From assembly GCA_963764215.1 (NCBI GenBank), contig CAVXRS010000002.1, forward strand, positions 310,001-374,000: 64,000 nt of DNA, given 5' to 3'. Origin of the DNA: JAFDWI01 sp963764215. Its GTDB lineage: Bacteria; Actinomycetota; Acidimicrobiia; Acidimicrobiales; Iamiaceae. Below, one piece after another: positions 8,505-17,287 of this stretch (the stretch's first letter is position 1; every line of letters begins with the position of its first letter). The notes below the pieces were generated by a model. It was given only the letters and a program-made list of their open reading frames with translations. It searched no databases and was not told the origin of the DNA. The translations under genes were made by a program, and so were the position numbers.

Positions 8505-9659
8505 ATGCTCGAAGGGGTCAGAATCATCGACCTGGCGTCGGTCGGCCCAGCGGCGCGGGCCTCCGCACTGCTCGCCGACTACGGCGCCGACATCGTCAAG
8601 GTCGCTCCGGTACCTCGGGACGCGGCGCGTCAGATCACCCCGCCCGCCTACGCCTACAGCGGCCAGCGCGGTACCCGACGGGTGCAGGTCGACCTGAAGA
8701 ACCCGGACGGGCGTGCGGCTTTCCTCGACCTGGCAGAGCGGGCGGATGTGATCCTCGAGTCGTTCCGACCCGGTGTGGTCGACCGACTCGGCATCGGCTA
8801 CGACGACGTGTGCGCCCGCAACCCGGCCATCATCTTCGCCTCGACCAGCGGCTACGGCCAGGACGGTCCGGCCGCATCGTGGGCCGGTCACGACATCGAC
8901 TATCAGGCCGTGGCCGGAGTGCTCGGATGCGCCGAGCCCGCCGCCGGCGGCAAACCGGGCCTGCCCGGTGCCACCTTCGCCGATTCGGCCGGAGGTGGGA
9001 TGCACGCGGTGATCGCGATCCTCGCATCCCTCGTGCGCCGGAAAGTCACCGGCGAGGGCGCCCGCCTGGACGTGTCGATCACCGACGGTGTCCTCTCGCT
9101 CATGTCGCTCGCCGTGGACGAATACCTCGCCACCGGCAACGAGCCCGGACCGGGACACGGCATGCTCACCGGCCGCTACGCCTGCTACGACACCTACCGC
9201 TGTGCGGACGACGCCTGGGTCGCGGTGGGTGCGATCGAGCCGGCCTTCTTCGCCAACCTGTGTCGGATTCTGGGCTGTGAACAGTGGGTCGACCGCCAGA
9301 CCGACGACGACGCCCAGGACGAGATCCGCCGGGCCTTCGCCGAGGCCTTCGCGTCGAGACCAAGACGGGAATGGCTGCACGCACTGGCACCGGAGGACAC
9401 CTGTGTGGCTCCGGTCTGGAGCGTGGCGGAAGTCGTCGAGGATCCGCAGTTCGCCGCCCGCGGCGTCATCTGTGACGCCGAACACCCCACCGCCGGTCGG
9501 TTCCGCCAACTCGGTCCGCTGCTGGCCGGCATGGAGCCCGGGCCGACGGTCAACCGGCTGCCCGACGTGACGGTCGGCAACACCGACGAGGTCTTCACCG
9601 GCATCGGTTACGAACCCGAACAGATCGCCGACCTGCGCGAGCGAGGAGTCCTGGCATGA
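8505..9659 (+). CDS. Family III CoA-transferase / alpha-methylacyl-CoA racemase-like
   Basis: A CaiB/BaiF-type protein of about 384 residues. It starts at ATG 8505 (MLEGVRIIDLASVGP); GTG 8493 is an alternative. Family blocks are ADYGADIVKVAP, VDLKNPDGR, ESFRPGVVDRLGIGYDD and TSGYGQDGPAASWAGHDIDYQAVAG, then FADSAGGGMHAV. The histidine in GHDIDY and the aspartate in FADSAGGG match the acid/base pair of alpha-methylacyl-CoA racemase (Mycobacterium Mcr), so racemisation of 2-methyl-branched acyl-CoAs is more likely than CoA transfer. Placement between an acyl-CoA dehydrogenase and a MaoC hydratase fits beta-oxidation of branched side chains (isoprenoid or sterol). It appears fused to the preceding dehydrogenase only because of the frameshift near 8349. 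Confidence 0.85.
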   Translation: MLEGVRIIDLASVGPAARASALLADYGADIVKVAPVPRDAARQITPPAYAYSGQRGTRRVQVDLKNPDGRAAFLDLAERADVILESFRPGVVDRLGIGYDDVCARNPAIIFASTSGYGQDGPAASWAGHDIDYQAVAGVLGCAEPAAGGKPGLPGATFADSAGGGMHAVIAILASLVRRKVTGEGARLDVSITDGVLSLMSLAVDEYLATGNEPGPGHGMLTGRYACYDTYRCADDAWVAVGAIEPAFFANLCRILGCEQWVDRQTDDDAQDEIRRAFAEAFASRPRREWLHALAPEDTCVAPVWSVAEVVEDPQFAARGVICDAEHPTAGRFRQLGPLLAGMEPGPTVNRLPDVTVGNTDEVFTGIGYEPEQIADLRERGVLA

Positions 9660-10759
9660 GCGAGCCCACCCGAGACGTGGCGGAGGACATCCCCGCCGAG
9701 ATCGCCGCCAAGGTCGGGACCTCCCAGTACGAGACCACCGGCGAGTTCCCCGTCGAGATGGGCTACGTGTGGACCGGCTGCGCGTCGGTCGAGAACGGCA
9801 ACCCGTTGTTCTGGGAACCGGCCGTGGCCGAGGTCCTCTGCGGAGGTAACATCGCCCCCCCTTCGATGATCTCGGTGTGGTTCCGGCCCCATCACTGGGC
9901 GCCGAACCGGTCGGCCGGGGCCTTGCCCCTGCAGGTGCACTTCGACCTGAAAGCTGCCCTCGACCTGCCCGAAGCGGTGATGAGCGACAACACGATCGTC
10001 TTCCACGAGCCCGTGCGACCGGGCGACCTGCTGACGACCCGACAGATTCTGCATTCGATCAGCGACGAGAAGACCACCAAGCTGGGCACCGGGCGCTTCT
10101 GGGTCATCGGCGTCGAGTACCACAACCCGGCGGGAGCGTTGGTCGCAACCGAGTCCTACACCGGATTCGGCTACCGCCGGACCGAACCTCCGACGACCGC
10201 GACCCAAGACGGCGGGACCGAAGCCGATCCGATCGACCCGGCACTGATCGGCCCACCGCCGGGTGACACGAAGCGTCCCACGGGCACCGGGTCCCGACTG
10301 CTCCGCGACGTCGCCGAGGGCGAACGGCTGGCCACCTTCGAACAACCGGTGAGCGCCACCACCGTCGTGCTCGGCGCGCTGGCCAGCCGCGACTGGCGGC
10401 CGATGCACCACGATCATGCCTTCGCGGTGCACCGCAACGGCACCCGGGACATCTTCCTCAACACCCCGAACCTGGCCCACTGGTTCGAGCGGTATCTCAC
10501 CGACTGGTCCGGCCCGAAGGGACGACTGGGCCGCATGACGTTCCGGATGCTCGGATCGATCTTCCCCGGCGACGTGATGGCCTTCGACGCCACCGTCACC
10601 GAGATCGCCACCGACGGCACGGGATGCGGTTGGGTGAACCTCGACGTGGCCGTCACCGTCGAGGGCGTGACCAAGACGTCCTGTGCGGTGCGCATGGCCC
10701 TCCCGGTCGACGAGGACGACAACCCCTGGGCCCGCACCGGACCGCGGTGGACCCCGTGA
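9656..10759 (+). CDS. MaoC-like double hot-dog acyl-CoA dehydratase
   Basis: A 367-residue protein overlapping the previous stop (ATGA). The N-terminal half (about 1-175) resembles the FAS1/HTD non-catalytic hot-dog domain: YVWTGCASVENGN..., PSMISVWFRPHHW, VFHEPVRPGDLL. The C-terminal half (about 215-365) is a MaoC domain, with the hydratase-2 Asp-X4-His motif in RDWRPMHHDHAFA and a FPGDVM strand. Two-domain enzymes of this type hydrate trans-2-enoyl-CoA to (R)-3-hydroxyacyl-CoA or act on polyketide/sterol side-chain intermediates. Operon position after a dehydrogenase and a racemase-like protein supports an acyl-CoA catabolic role. The linker (190-215) is Thr/Pro/Gly-rich. Confidence 0.82.
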   Translation: MSEPTRDVAEDIPAEIAAKVGTSQYETTGEFPVEMGYVWTGCASVENGNPLFWEPAVAEVLCGGNIAPPSMISVWFRPHHWAPNRSAGALPLQVHFDLKAALDLPEAVMSDNTIVFHEPVRPGDLLTTRQILHSISDEKTTKLGTGRFWVIGVEYHNPAGALVATESYTGFGYRRTEPPTTATQDGGTEADPIDPALIGPPPGDTKRPTGTGSRLLRDVAEGERLATFEQPVSATTVVLGALASRDWRPMHHDHAFAVHRNGTRDIFLNTPNLAHWFERYLTDWSGPKGRLGRMTFRMLGSIFPGDVMAFDATVTEIATDGTGCGWVNLDVAVTVEGVTKTSCAVRMALPVDEDDNPWARTGPRWTP

Positions 10760-10789
10760 CCCCGACCCTCTGTCCCCCACCCCCGGCTT

Positions 10790-10838
10790 TTCTGGGTGCC
10801 GGTTCCGGTCACTTCGTGACCGGAACCGGCACCCAGAA
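10790..10838. repeat. Intergenic palindromic repeat, copy A
   Basis: A perfect palindrome of two 23-base arms around the loop TTC. The left arm runs TTCTGGGTGCC then GGTTCCGGTCAC. It belongs to a four-copy family (also 20009, 59259, 61935) with identical architecture and different loops. It sits in the 111-base gap between the MaoC gene and the next acyl-CoA dehydrogenase. The arms end in A-rich sequence on their 3' sides, the opposite of a rho-independent terminator. Confidence 0.9.
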
Positions 10839-10870
10839 CACCACTGATCGACCCGGAAGGACCTGAAGAC

Positions 10871-11998
10871 ATGGATCTCGATTTCACCGACGAACAGGAC
10901 ATGCTGCGCAAGGTCGTGCGCGACATGTGCTCCAGCCCGGCCATCACTGCGGGCGTGCGCGAACTGGAAGACGACCCGACCGGCTATTCGCCCGACTTCT
11001 GGGACCAGCTCACCCGGGCCGACCTGTTGGGCCTGTTGATCCCCGAAGCACACGGCGGGTCGGGCATGGGCCTGCTCGAGGGGTTCATCGTCGCCGAAGA
11101 GCTCGGCCGCTCACTCGTACCGTCCCCCTGGTACGTCTCCTCGGTGCTCGCCGCCGGAGTCATCGCCCGCGTGGGCACCGACGACCAGCAGTCGGCCTGG
11201 CTGCCCCGGATCGCCTCGGGCGATGCGGTGCTCACCGTCGCCTGGCTGGAACCCGGGAACGGTTTCCGTCCCGGCGGAGTGCAGCTCGACGCCACCGCCG
11301 ACGGCGACGATCTCGTGCTGAACGGCACGAAGCGGCACGTGTTCTTCGCCTCGGCGGCCGACCGGCTCGTCACCCTGGTGCGCACCGGACCGGCCGAGAC
11401 CGATGTTGCCGTCGTGCTCGTGGACCCGAACGCCGACGGGGTGACCCTGACCCAGAAGCTGTCGATCGCGTCGGACACCCAGTACGACGTCGCCTTCGAC
11501 GGAGTACGGGTCGCCGGGTCGGACCGGCTGGGCGGAGTCGGGGTGAACGCCTGGGAGGGGTGGGACGCCACGATGCACGACGGGGCGATCCTGGCCGCGG
11601 CGCTCGCGACCGGCGGGGCGACCTACACCCTGGAGATCACCAACCAGTACGCCAAGGACCGTGAGCAGTTCGACAAGCCCCTCGGCGCGTTCCAGGCGAT
11701 CGCGCACTACCTCGCCAACGCGAAGACCAACATCGACGGGGCGACGCTGCTGACCCAGGAGGCGGCGTGGACCCGCTCGGAAGGCCGGGACGTGACCACG
11801 CTCGCCCCGATGGCGAAGACGTTCGCGTGCCGGACCTACCGGGACGTCACCGCGATGGCCCAGCAGGTCTTCGGCGGGGTGGGCTTCACCGTGGACTACG
11901 ACGTCCAGCTCTATTTCCGCCGCGCCAAGGCGTTGCAGCTCAACTGGTGGGACGACCGCGAGTGCGAACGCCGCATCGCCCACGCCGTCCTGGACTGA
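10871..11998 (+). CDS. Acyl-CoA dehydrogenase
   Basis: A 375-residue acyl-CoA dehydrogenase fold protein: MDLDFTDEQDMLRKVVRDM, LIPEAHGGSGMGLLEG, EELGRSLVPSP, then the C-terminal helical part QYAKDREQFDKPLGAFQAIAH and QVFGGVGFTVDYDVQLYFRRAK. The FAD loop (WLEPGNGFRPGG) is divergent compared with canonical dehydrogenases. In actinobacteria such divergent FadE proteins are often one half of an alpha2-beta2 enzyme in which the FAD and active site are shared with a neighbouring FadE; the dehydrogenase at 7260 in the same operon is the obvious partner. GGAAGGACCTGAAGAC before the ATG contains a ribosome binding site. The first-listed operon promoter is at 7172. Confidence 0.88.
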   Translation: MDLDFTDEQDMLRKVVRDMCSSPAITAGVRELEDDPTGYSPDFWDQLTRADLLGLLIPEAHGGSGMGLLEGFIVAEELGRSLVPSPWYVSSVLAAGVIARVGTDDQQSAWLPRIASGDAVLTVAWLEPGNGFRPGGVQLDATADGDDLVLNGTKRHVFFASAADRLVTLVRTGPAETDVAVVLVDPNADGVTLTQKLSIASDTQYDVAFDGVRVAGSDRLGGVGVNAWEGWDATMHDGAILAAALATGGATYTLEITNQYAKDREQFDKPLGAFQAIAHYLANAKTNIDGATLLTQEAAWTRSEGRDVTTLAPMAKTFACRTYRDVTAMAQQVFGGVGFTVDYDVQLYFRRAKALQLNWWDDRECERRIAHAVLD

Positions 11999-12007
11999 CC
12001 CGCTTCG

Positions 12008-12081
12008 CCCTCCCCCTCCCCCAACGCCCCACGCCGCTGCCCTACGCCCCACGCCCCCACCCCCTCCCCCTCCCGCTTCCC
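12008..12081 (-). other. C-tract block with G-quadruplex potential on the minus strand
   Basis: The gap between the convergent genes ending at 11998 and 12200 is a polypyrimidine block with repeated C3-C5 runs and two near-repeats of ACGCCCC. The minus strand therefore reads as successive G3-G5 tracts separated by one to four bases (for example GGGAGGGGGAGGGGGTGGGGG in effect at 12060-12075), a textbook intramolecular G-quadruplex pattern. It would lie in the 3' UTR of the glycine-rich protein gene. The rest of the gap (12082-12199) shows nothing further. Confidence 0.55.
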
Positions 12082-12199
12082 GAAATTTGCACGGCCACGC
12101 TGCACGACGCGGCCTCACCGGAAATATTTCAGATGACTCCGGCCGGATCAGGCCCGCCGGTGCGCGGGAATCACCCAGTCGAGATCGACGGCTGACGGC

Positions 12200-13288
12200 T
12201 CAGCCGGTGTAGCGCGGCTCCCCGGCGACGGGAGTTGCCGGTGAGGCGCCGCCCGGGGCAGGGGTGGGAGACGGTACCGACGACGTGGCCGCCACCTTCG
12301 AGCCGTCGAAGGAGATCTCGACCCGACCGTCGGCTCCGGAGTCATCGCCGGTCGTGACCTGAACGAGCGACGCGAACGCCGGATCGACGTGATCGGTTCC
12401 CGGCTGGCCATTGCCGGTGCACGAAACCACTTCGCTGCTTCCCGGCGAGGCCTGCCAGACGGTCGGGTGCCCGCCCGCACCACCGATCCAGCCACCACCG
12501 CCCCCGCCGCCCGCGAAATAGTGATACCGGCCGTCCGATCCGACAGGGGAACCCGTGCCACCGTCGTGACCGCCGGGCGTCGCAGCGACCAGGCAGTTGG
12601 CCGGCAGACTCGGAGGCACCGGAGGTGAGCTCGTCGTGGTCGTCGAACACTCCGAACCCGCGCTCATGATGCAAGTTCCGACCGCCAAGAATTCTTCGGG
12701 AGTGCTGCCGCCCCCACCGCCAGCGACCACGACCGGTGTGGATCCGGTGAGGATCGCCGATCCACCGCCACCCCCGGCCCCATGTTCCGGCCCACCGAGG
12801 CTCCCGTCCGCTCCACCGTCGCCCCCGGCACCAAGACCTGCACCCCCGGCCCCCGTACCATCTCGGCCGGTCCCGCCGGCCCGACCGACCACCACCTTCA
12901 TCGTTCGCGCCGGCAGCTTCGTCACGTCGACGGTCGCGGTCACCGAGTTGCCCGAACCGCCGGCATGCAGCTCGAAGCCCGACGGGCCCGGGCCCGCAGT
13001 CGCGTCCCCCGTACCGATCGCGGGACCCGTGGTGGGAGGCGCGCTTTGCGTTCCGGACGCGCCTCCACCGGCGCCCACCACGGTCACCTGCAACGTGCTC
13101 ACCCCATCGGGGATGGTGAAGACGCCGTCACTGGTGAAGTCGACGGTCCTGGACGATGACGTGCCCGAACCCGGGTCGCTCCCCGCATCCGCGGTCGTGG
13201 CCATCACCCCCGCCCGCGTACCGATCACGACTGCCAGCGCGGCGACGACCGCAACCGTGCGCACCCGCGCCTGTCCCCGAATCCCCAC
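12200..13288 (-). CDS. Exported glycine-rich protein
   Basis: A 362-residue protein, starting at GTG 13288 (MGIRGQARVRTVAVVAALAVVIG), where a basic N-terminus and hydrophobic core make a signal peptide cleaved near TTADAGS. A strand-rich segment FTIPDGVSTLQVTVVGAGGG then opens a long glycine-rich region with runs such as GAGGAGLGAGGDGG and AGGGGGGGW and interspersed Ser/Thr/Pro linkers, like glycine-rich secreted domains found in actinobacterial cell-surface proteins. Two cysteine pairs (CIMSAGSEC; NCLV and SCTGNG) may form disulfides. The tail is Pro/Thr-rich (SSVPSPTPAPGG), as in cell-wall-spanning linkers. The frame stays open to 13522 but has no signal sequence there. It diverges from the beta-helix lipoprotein at 13435. 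Confidence 0.7.
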   Translation of the reverse strand: MGIRGQARVRTVAVVAALAVVIGTRAGVMATTADAGSDPGSGTSSSRTVDFTSDGVFTIPDGVSTLQVTVVGAGGGASGTQSAPPTTGPAIGTGDATAGPGPSGFELHAGGSGNSVTATVDVTKLPARTMKVVVGRAGGTGRDGTGAGGAGLGAGGDGGADGSLGGPEHGAGGGGGSAILTGSTPVVVAGGGGGSTPEEFLAVGTCIMSAGSECSTTTTSSPPVPPSLPANCLVAATPGGHDGGTGSPVGSDGRYHYFAGGGGGGGWIGGAGGHPTVWQASPGSSEVVSCTGNGQPGTDHVDPAFASLVQVTTGDDSGADGRVEISFDGSKVAATSSVPSPTPAPGGASPATPVAGEPRYTG

Positions 13289-13434
13289 GATTGCGACCGT
13301 ACCACCACGCGACGACGAGGACGTTTCGTTCGACCGGTGAGCATCGGCGTGCGCCTCGGTGCCCGAACCAGCCGGCGGGTGCTCCCGACCCGCGTAGCAT
13401 CGTCGCGGATCGCCGGGACCACGGACGGGACCAC

Positions 13435-14835
13435 ATGGCCACGAAGCACAAGACACCCCTCGGCGCGTTCGGCGCAGCGTTGGCGTTGATGGCCGCGTTG
13501 GGCGCCTGCCGGCTCGCGCCACCGATTGCCGGGTCGGTCCTCATAGGCTGCGACCAGGCATCGAACCAGGTGACCGTCACCGCGAATGCCCACCTCGACC
13601 CGAACTGCGTCTACACCGGCGGGTTCGTCATCACCGCCTCGCACACGACGTTCGACTGTCAGGGCGCCACCATCCACAGCGACACGCCGAGCGGGGTCGG
13701 CATCACGATCAGCGCGCCCGTCGGGACCGACCTGGTTGACGTGACCGTGCGCAACTGCCACGTCGAAGGCTTCCTGAACAGCTTGAAGGTCACCCGTCCC
13801 GGGTTCCGCGAGCTGCCCGCTGGCGGGGAGTACCAAGACGATCTCCACGGCATCGTCGTGACCGATTCGAGCTTCACCGCCTCCCACGGCGTCGGGGTGT
13901 ACGTGGACGGGTACGTGACCGGCGTGACGATCACCCACGACGTGATCACCGACGCCGGCAGCAGCGGCATCTATCTCGAGACCGGGTCGCGGGGCTCCAC
14001 GGTGACCCACACGGTCCTGGCCCACAACGGGTACATCGAGAACGGGCCGGCGGGTCAGCCGTTCAGCTTCCAAGGACTCGACCTGTGGTTCTGGGGCGTC
14101 GGCCGGGAAGGCATCTCGGTGGACGGCTCCTACGAGAACACCATCAGCGACAACGTGTTCGCCGAGAACTCGAACGGCGGAGTGCTGCTCTACAAGAACT
14201 GCGGCGAGTACCCCGACCGGAGCCGCTACTTTCCGCGCCGCTACCACGCGGACGACAACCTGATCACGGGCAACGACTTCATCGACGAACGCAACGGCGT
14301 CTGGGTCGGATCCCGGATGGCCGAGAACACCCTTCCCATGGACTGCACCGACCCGGCGTACATCGACACATCGCTGCAACGGGTCGTACTCGACTACGCC
14401 CAGCACAACACCGTGTCCCACAACACCTTCGACGACGTGACCTACGGAGTCCGTGTCGAGGACGACCACAACCGCGTCATCGGCAACCACTTCACGGCTG
14501 CCGGTCCCGATCACCACGGCATCCTGATCGGTACCCCGTTGCGAGCCCAGGTACTGGCCGAGCCGGTGACCGGAACGATCGTCGAGGACAACTCCTCGGA
14601 CATCGCCGGCAACACCGACCCCTACCGCTGGATCGACGGGACGACCGGCACGATCGACGACGGAAACACCGCGCTCGGGCAACCGACCACGGTGTGCCCG
14701 GGTGTGGAGCCCCCGCGCAGTCAGTTCATCTTCGTCGTCGCCGTGGCCGCCGCCGGACCGGGCGGGACCCCACCGGCAACCACACCCGACACCACGGTGC
14801 CGACGCTGGGCCCCGTAGCCCCCTGTGGGTCCTGA
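13435..14835 (+). CDS. Parallel beta-helix lipoprotein
   Basis: A 466-residue protein. The N-terminal KHKTPLGAFGAALALMAALGAC gives a basic region, hydrophobic core and lipobox with cysteine at about residue 25, so it is probably a surface lipoprotein. The body shows the repetitive short-strand pattern of right-handed parallel beta-helices (NosD/PbH1 type): TVRNCHVEGF, IVVTDSSFTASHGVGVYV, VTITHDVITDAGSSGIYL, NTISDNVFAENSNGGVLL, NLITGNDFIDERNGVWV, NTVSHNTFDDVTYGVRV, NRVIGNHF. Such folds are found in polysaccharide lyases and carbohydrate-binding proteins; no catalytic motif could be assigned. The C-terminus is a Pro/Thr-rich tail. It converges on a sulfatase gene, so sulfated polysaccharide handling is possible but unproven. 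Confidence 0.82.
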   Translation: MATKHKTPLGAFGAALALMAALGACRLAPPIAGSVLIGCDQASNQVTVTANAHLDPNCVYTGGFVITASHTTFDCQGATIHSDTPSGVGITISAPVGTDLVDVTVRNCHVEGFLNSLKVTRPGFRELPAGGEYQDDLHGIVVTDSSFTASHGVGVYVDGYVTGVTITHDVITDAGSSGIYLETGSRGSTVTHTVLAHNGYIENGPAGQPFSFQGLDLWFWGVGREGISVDGSYENTISDNVFAENSNGGVLLYKNCGEYPDRSRYFPRRYHADDNLITGNDFIDERNGVWVGSRMAENTLPMDCTDPAYIDTSLQRVVLDYAQHNTVSHNTFDDVTYGVRVEDDHNRVIGNHFTAAGPDHHGILIGTPLRAQVLAEPVTGTIVEDNSSDIAGNTDPYRWIDGTTGTIDDGNTALGQPTTVCPGVEPPRSQFIFVVAVAAAGPGGTPPATTPDTTVPTLGPVAPCGS

Positions 14836-14877
14836 TCGAAGCGATCGAGAGCGCGGTCCACCTGCTGCTGAACGTGG

Positions 14878-16413
14878 TCACGTCGTCGGGACCGTGTAGG
14901 GCGGGCCGACGTCTGCGGTGACCTCCCAATCCGGCCCATAACGTTCCTTGAAGTACAGGTAGCGCGCCACGAGACCCTGTGCGGAGCCGCCGCGCCACAG
15001 GTCGTAGCGGTCGTCACGGTACTCGTCCCAGAACTGGTCGATGCGCGCTCCCAGCTCCGCGACGACCGGCGCGTAGTCGGGGCGGGCTGCCACGTTGCTC
15101 CACTGCCCGGGGTCGTCGACCAGGTCGTAGAGCTCGGCCGGGCCGGTCTGGCCGAGGTGGCGGGTGAACAGGTAGCGGGGGGTGCGAATCGAGCGGGCCG
15201 TCTCGTTCTCGAAGAACGCCTCGTCCACCCAGCCGTCCAGCGCTGCACCGTCCAGCGCGGCGGCGAAGCTGCGGCCCGGCGAGGCCGCCAGGTCGGCTTC
15301 GATGCCCACGTGGGCACACACCGTGGGGAACACGTCACAGTGGCTCACGATGCGGTCGTTCACCCGTTGTTCGGCCACGGTTCCGGGACGCCGCACGATC
15401 AGGGGCACGTTGAAGGTCACGTCATGCATGAACGGCGGATCGGTCCAGATCGGATGCCCCCAGAGGCCGCGCTGGCCGTAGGGGTTGCCCTGATCGGTGG
15501 TGTAGATCACGAGGGTGTCCTCGGTCTGGCCGGAGTCCTCCAGGGCGTCGAGGATCCTGCCGGTGTCCTCGTCGACGAGAGCGTTCTGGGCGGCGATGTT
15601 GGCCCGCGTGGCGCGATCGTTGTGGATCCGAAACGTCCACCAGGTGTTGTTGAACGCCGATTCGAGCGTGTATTCCTCATCGGGATCCACGTCGAAGTCG
15701 AACGGCACCGCCAGCGACCTGACGAGGCGCTCGTCGATGGGTGGAAACGGCTGGTAGGTGCGGCCCGCGAAGCGATCCCAGAACCGGTTGCGGGTGTCGG
15801 CTCCGACCACCGTGGGGGGCAGCACGTAGGGACCGTCGAAGTTGACCTGGAGGAACCAGGGCTTCTCGCCGTGGTCGTCGTTCACGAACTCGATGGCCCG
15901 GTCGGTGAAGTAGTCGACGATGTGGGTGCCCGACACGGTGTGGGTCTGCCCGCCCTCGTACACCAGGTTCTCGTAGAAGTCGGTGGTATGGCCCTTGGTG
16001 AGCGCCACCCAGTGATCGAAGCCGTTTCCCGGGTGGGCGTTGTTGCCCAGATGCCACTTGCCCACCATGCCGGTGGTATAGCCGTGGCCGGAAAGGGTGG
16101 AGGCCAGCGTGGGGAACTCCCGGCTGGTGTCGTAGTCGTCGGCTTTCGGAAGCACCTCGTCGTCGGGCATCGCGAGGTGCACACCGTGTTGACTCGGCAT
16201 GAGCCCGCTCAAAAGCGACAGGCGCGACGGCGAGCACAGCCCGTTGGTGCAGAACGCCCGCAGGAACCGGGTGCCCTCGCGGGCCAGTCGGTCGATGCGG
16301 GGGGTCTCGTGGTCGACCGAGCCGTAGCAGCCCAGCGAATCCGCCGACTGGTTGTCCGAAACGATCATCAGCACGTTGGGTCGGCGACGACGACTCCCGG
16401 TTCGGCTCGACAC
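14878..16413 (-). CDS. Sulfatase (cysteine type)
   Basis: A 511-residue alkaline-phosphatase-superfamily sulfatase. The N-terminus PNVLMIVSDNQSADSLGCYG supplies the metal-binding aspartate. The signature C-S-P-S-R at Cys60 is the formylglycine site, matured by an FGE-type enzyme not seen here. GMVGKWHLG, the YTTDQGNPYGQRGLWG block with the second metal ligands, and LYDLVDDPGQWSN near the C-terminus are all family-typical. It hydrolyses sulfate esters, probably of a carbohydrate. No signal peptide is visible; the Arg-rich start (SSRTGSRRRRPN) means either cytoplasmic action or a start error. Start is GTG. Its neighbours are a beta-helix lipoprotein and a GNAT; the sulfotransferase and PAPS genes lie 34 kb away. 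Confidence 0.88.
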   Translation of the reverse strand: MSSRTGSRRRRPNVLMIVSDNQSADSLGCYGSVDHETPRIDRLAREGTRFLRAFCTNGLCSPSRLSLLSGLMPSQHGVHLAMPDDEVLPKADDYDTSREFPTLASTLSGHGYTTGMVGKWHLGNNAHPGNGFDHWVALTKGHTTDFYENLVYEGGQTHTVSGTHIVDYFTDRAIEFVNDDHGEKPWFLQVNFDGPYVLPPTVVGADTRNRFWDRFAGRTYQPFPPIDERLVRSLAVPFDFDVDPDEEYTLESAFNNTWWTFRIHNDRATRANIAAQNALVDEDTGRILDALEDSGQTEDTLVIYTTDQGNPYGQRGLWGHPIWTDPPFMHDVTFNVPLIVRRPGTVAEQRVNDRIVSHCDVFPTVCAHVGIEADLAASPGRSFAAALDGAALDGWVDEAFFENETARSIRTPRYLFTRHLGQTGPAELYDLVDDPGQWSNVAARPDYAPVVAELGARIDQFWDEYRDDRYDLWRGGSAQGLVARYLYFKERYGPDWEVTADVGPPYTVPTT

Positions 16414-16545
16414 GGATCTTGTCTACCAGGCCTCGTGAAGCCGATCATCTCACCGCAGGCCGCGGCGGAGTGCTGCTGCGATCACGTTCCACGTCCGGGC
16501 GCGCAGCACCCCGGGCGGCCCGACGGTTGGGCGCGGCGCGGTGCG

Positions 16546-17193
16546 TCACGGTGCGGGGCGGGTCATGCACCACACCGGCGGAGCACCGCGGACCTCGACG
16601 GTCTCGGTGACCGCGAACCCGAACCGCTGATACCACGACACGTTCGACAGCTTCTGGGTTTCCAGATAGCAGGGCAGGCCGTCGGCCGTGGCCCGGTCCA
16701 GTCCGGGTCGGATCAACCGGGTGCCCAGGCCGCGGCCCTGCACGTCGGGGTCCACGATGAGCAGGGCCAGATACCAGTGGGGGTACTTGGGATGAAGATG
16801 CTCGATCTGCGCCAACATCCGGGCGCCGTTGATCGGGTGCGCCACCTGCAACGCGCTCAGCGCGGAGGCGATGGCGATCCGGGCTTCACGGGCCGAACTC
16901 CGCGGCAGCTGCGACGGTGACAGCCATCCGGCGATTCCCACCGCGGCCCCGTCCGCGTCGTCGGCCACCCAACAGTCTCCGACGTCGATGAGATCGTTGA
17001 CCGTCCCGCGCAACATGCCCGGCAGGAGTCGGTGGGCGCGCAACCGGTCGCCGGCGATGTAGTCGAACATGGGATCGTGGGTGAACGCCCGGGCAGCGCT
17101 GGCGATGATGTTCCGCCGGTCAGAGGCTCGGAGCCGACGCAGCGCACCTTCGTTCGTCTCCGCCGCGTCCAAGGTGGGCCCATTCGAGATCAT
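16546..17193 (-). CDS. GNAT-family N-acetyltransferase
   Basis: A 215-residue protein with the GNAT core near the C-terminus: strand WYLALLIVDPDVQGRGLG (acetyl-CoA pyrophosphate loop V-Q-G-R-G-L-G), helix TRLIRPGLDRA, then YLETQKLSNVSWYQRFGF, the usual last strand-helix pair. The N-terminal 100 residues (RRNIIASAARAFTHDPMFDYI) match the pattern of MSMEG/SCO-type acetyltransferases with unknown substrates. The gene is monocistronic, between the sulfatase (same strand) and the divergent operator-controlled gene at 17363. Confidence 0.82.
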   Translation of the reverse strand: MISNGPTLDAAETNEGALRRLRASDRRNIIASAARAFTHDPMFDYIAGDRLRAHRLLPGMLRGTVNDLIDVGDCWVADDADGAAVGIAGWLSPSQLPRSSAREARIAIASALSALQVAHPINGARMLAQIEHLHPKYPHWYLALLIVDPDVQGRGLGTRLIRPGLDRATADGLPCYLETQKLSNVSWYQRFGFAVTETVEVRGAPPVWCMTRPAP

Positions 17194-17287
17194 GGCACCG
17201 TTCTACCCCGCCGGCCCACCGAGCGCGAGCACAGTGGCGCCGTCGTGTGGGTCAGCCCTGGCGAACGCACGCCGGGCCCACTCGGAT

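Noticed and set aside
10790..10838. Reading the palindromic repeats as rho-independent terminators.
   Set aside because: The stem is flanked by A on the 3' side on both strands instead of T, and copies occur inside co-directional gene series.
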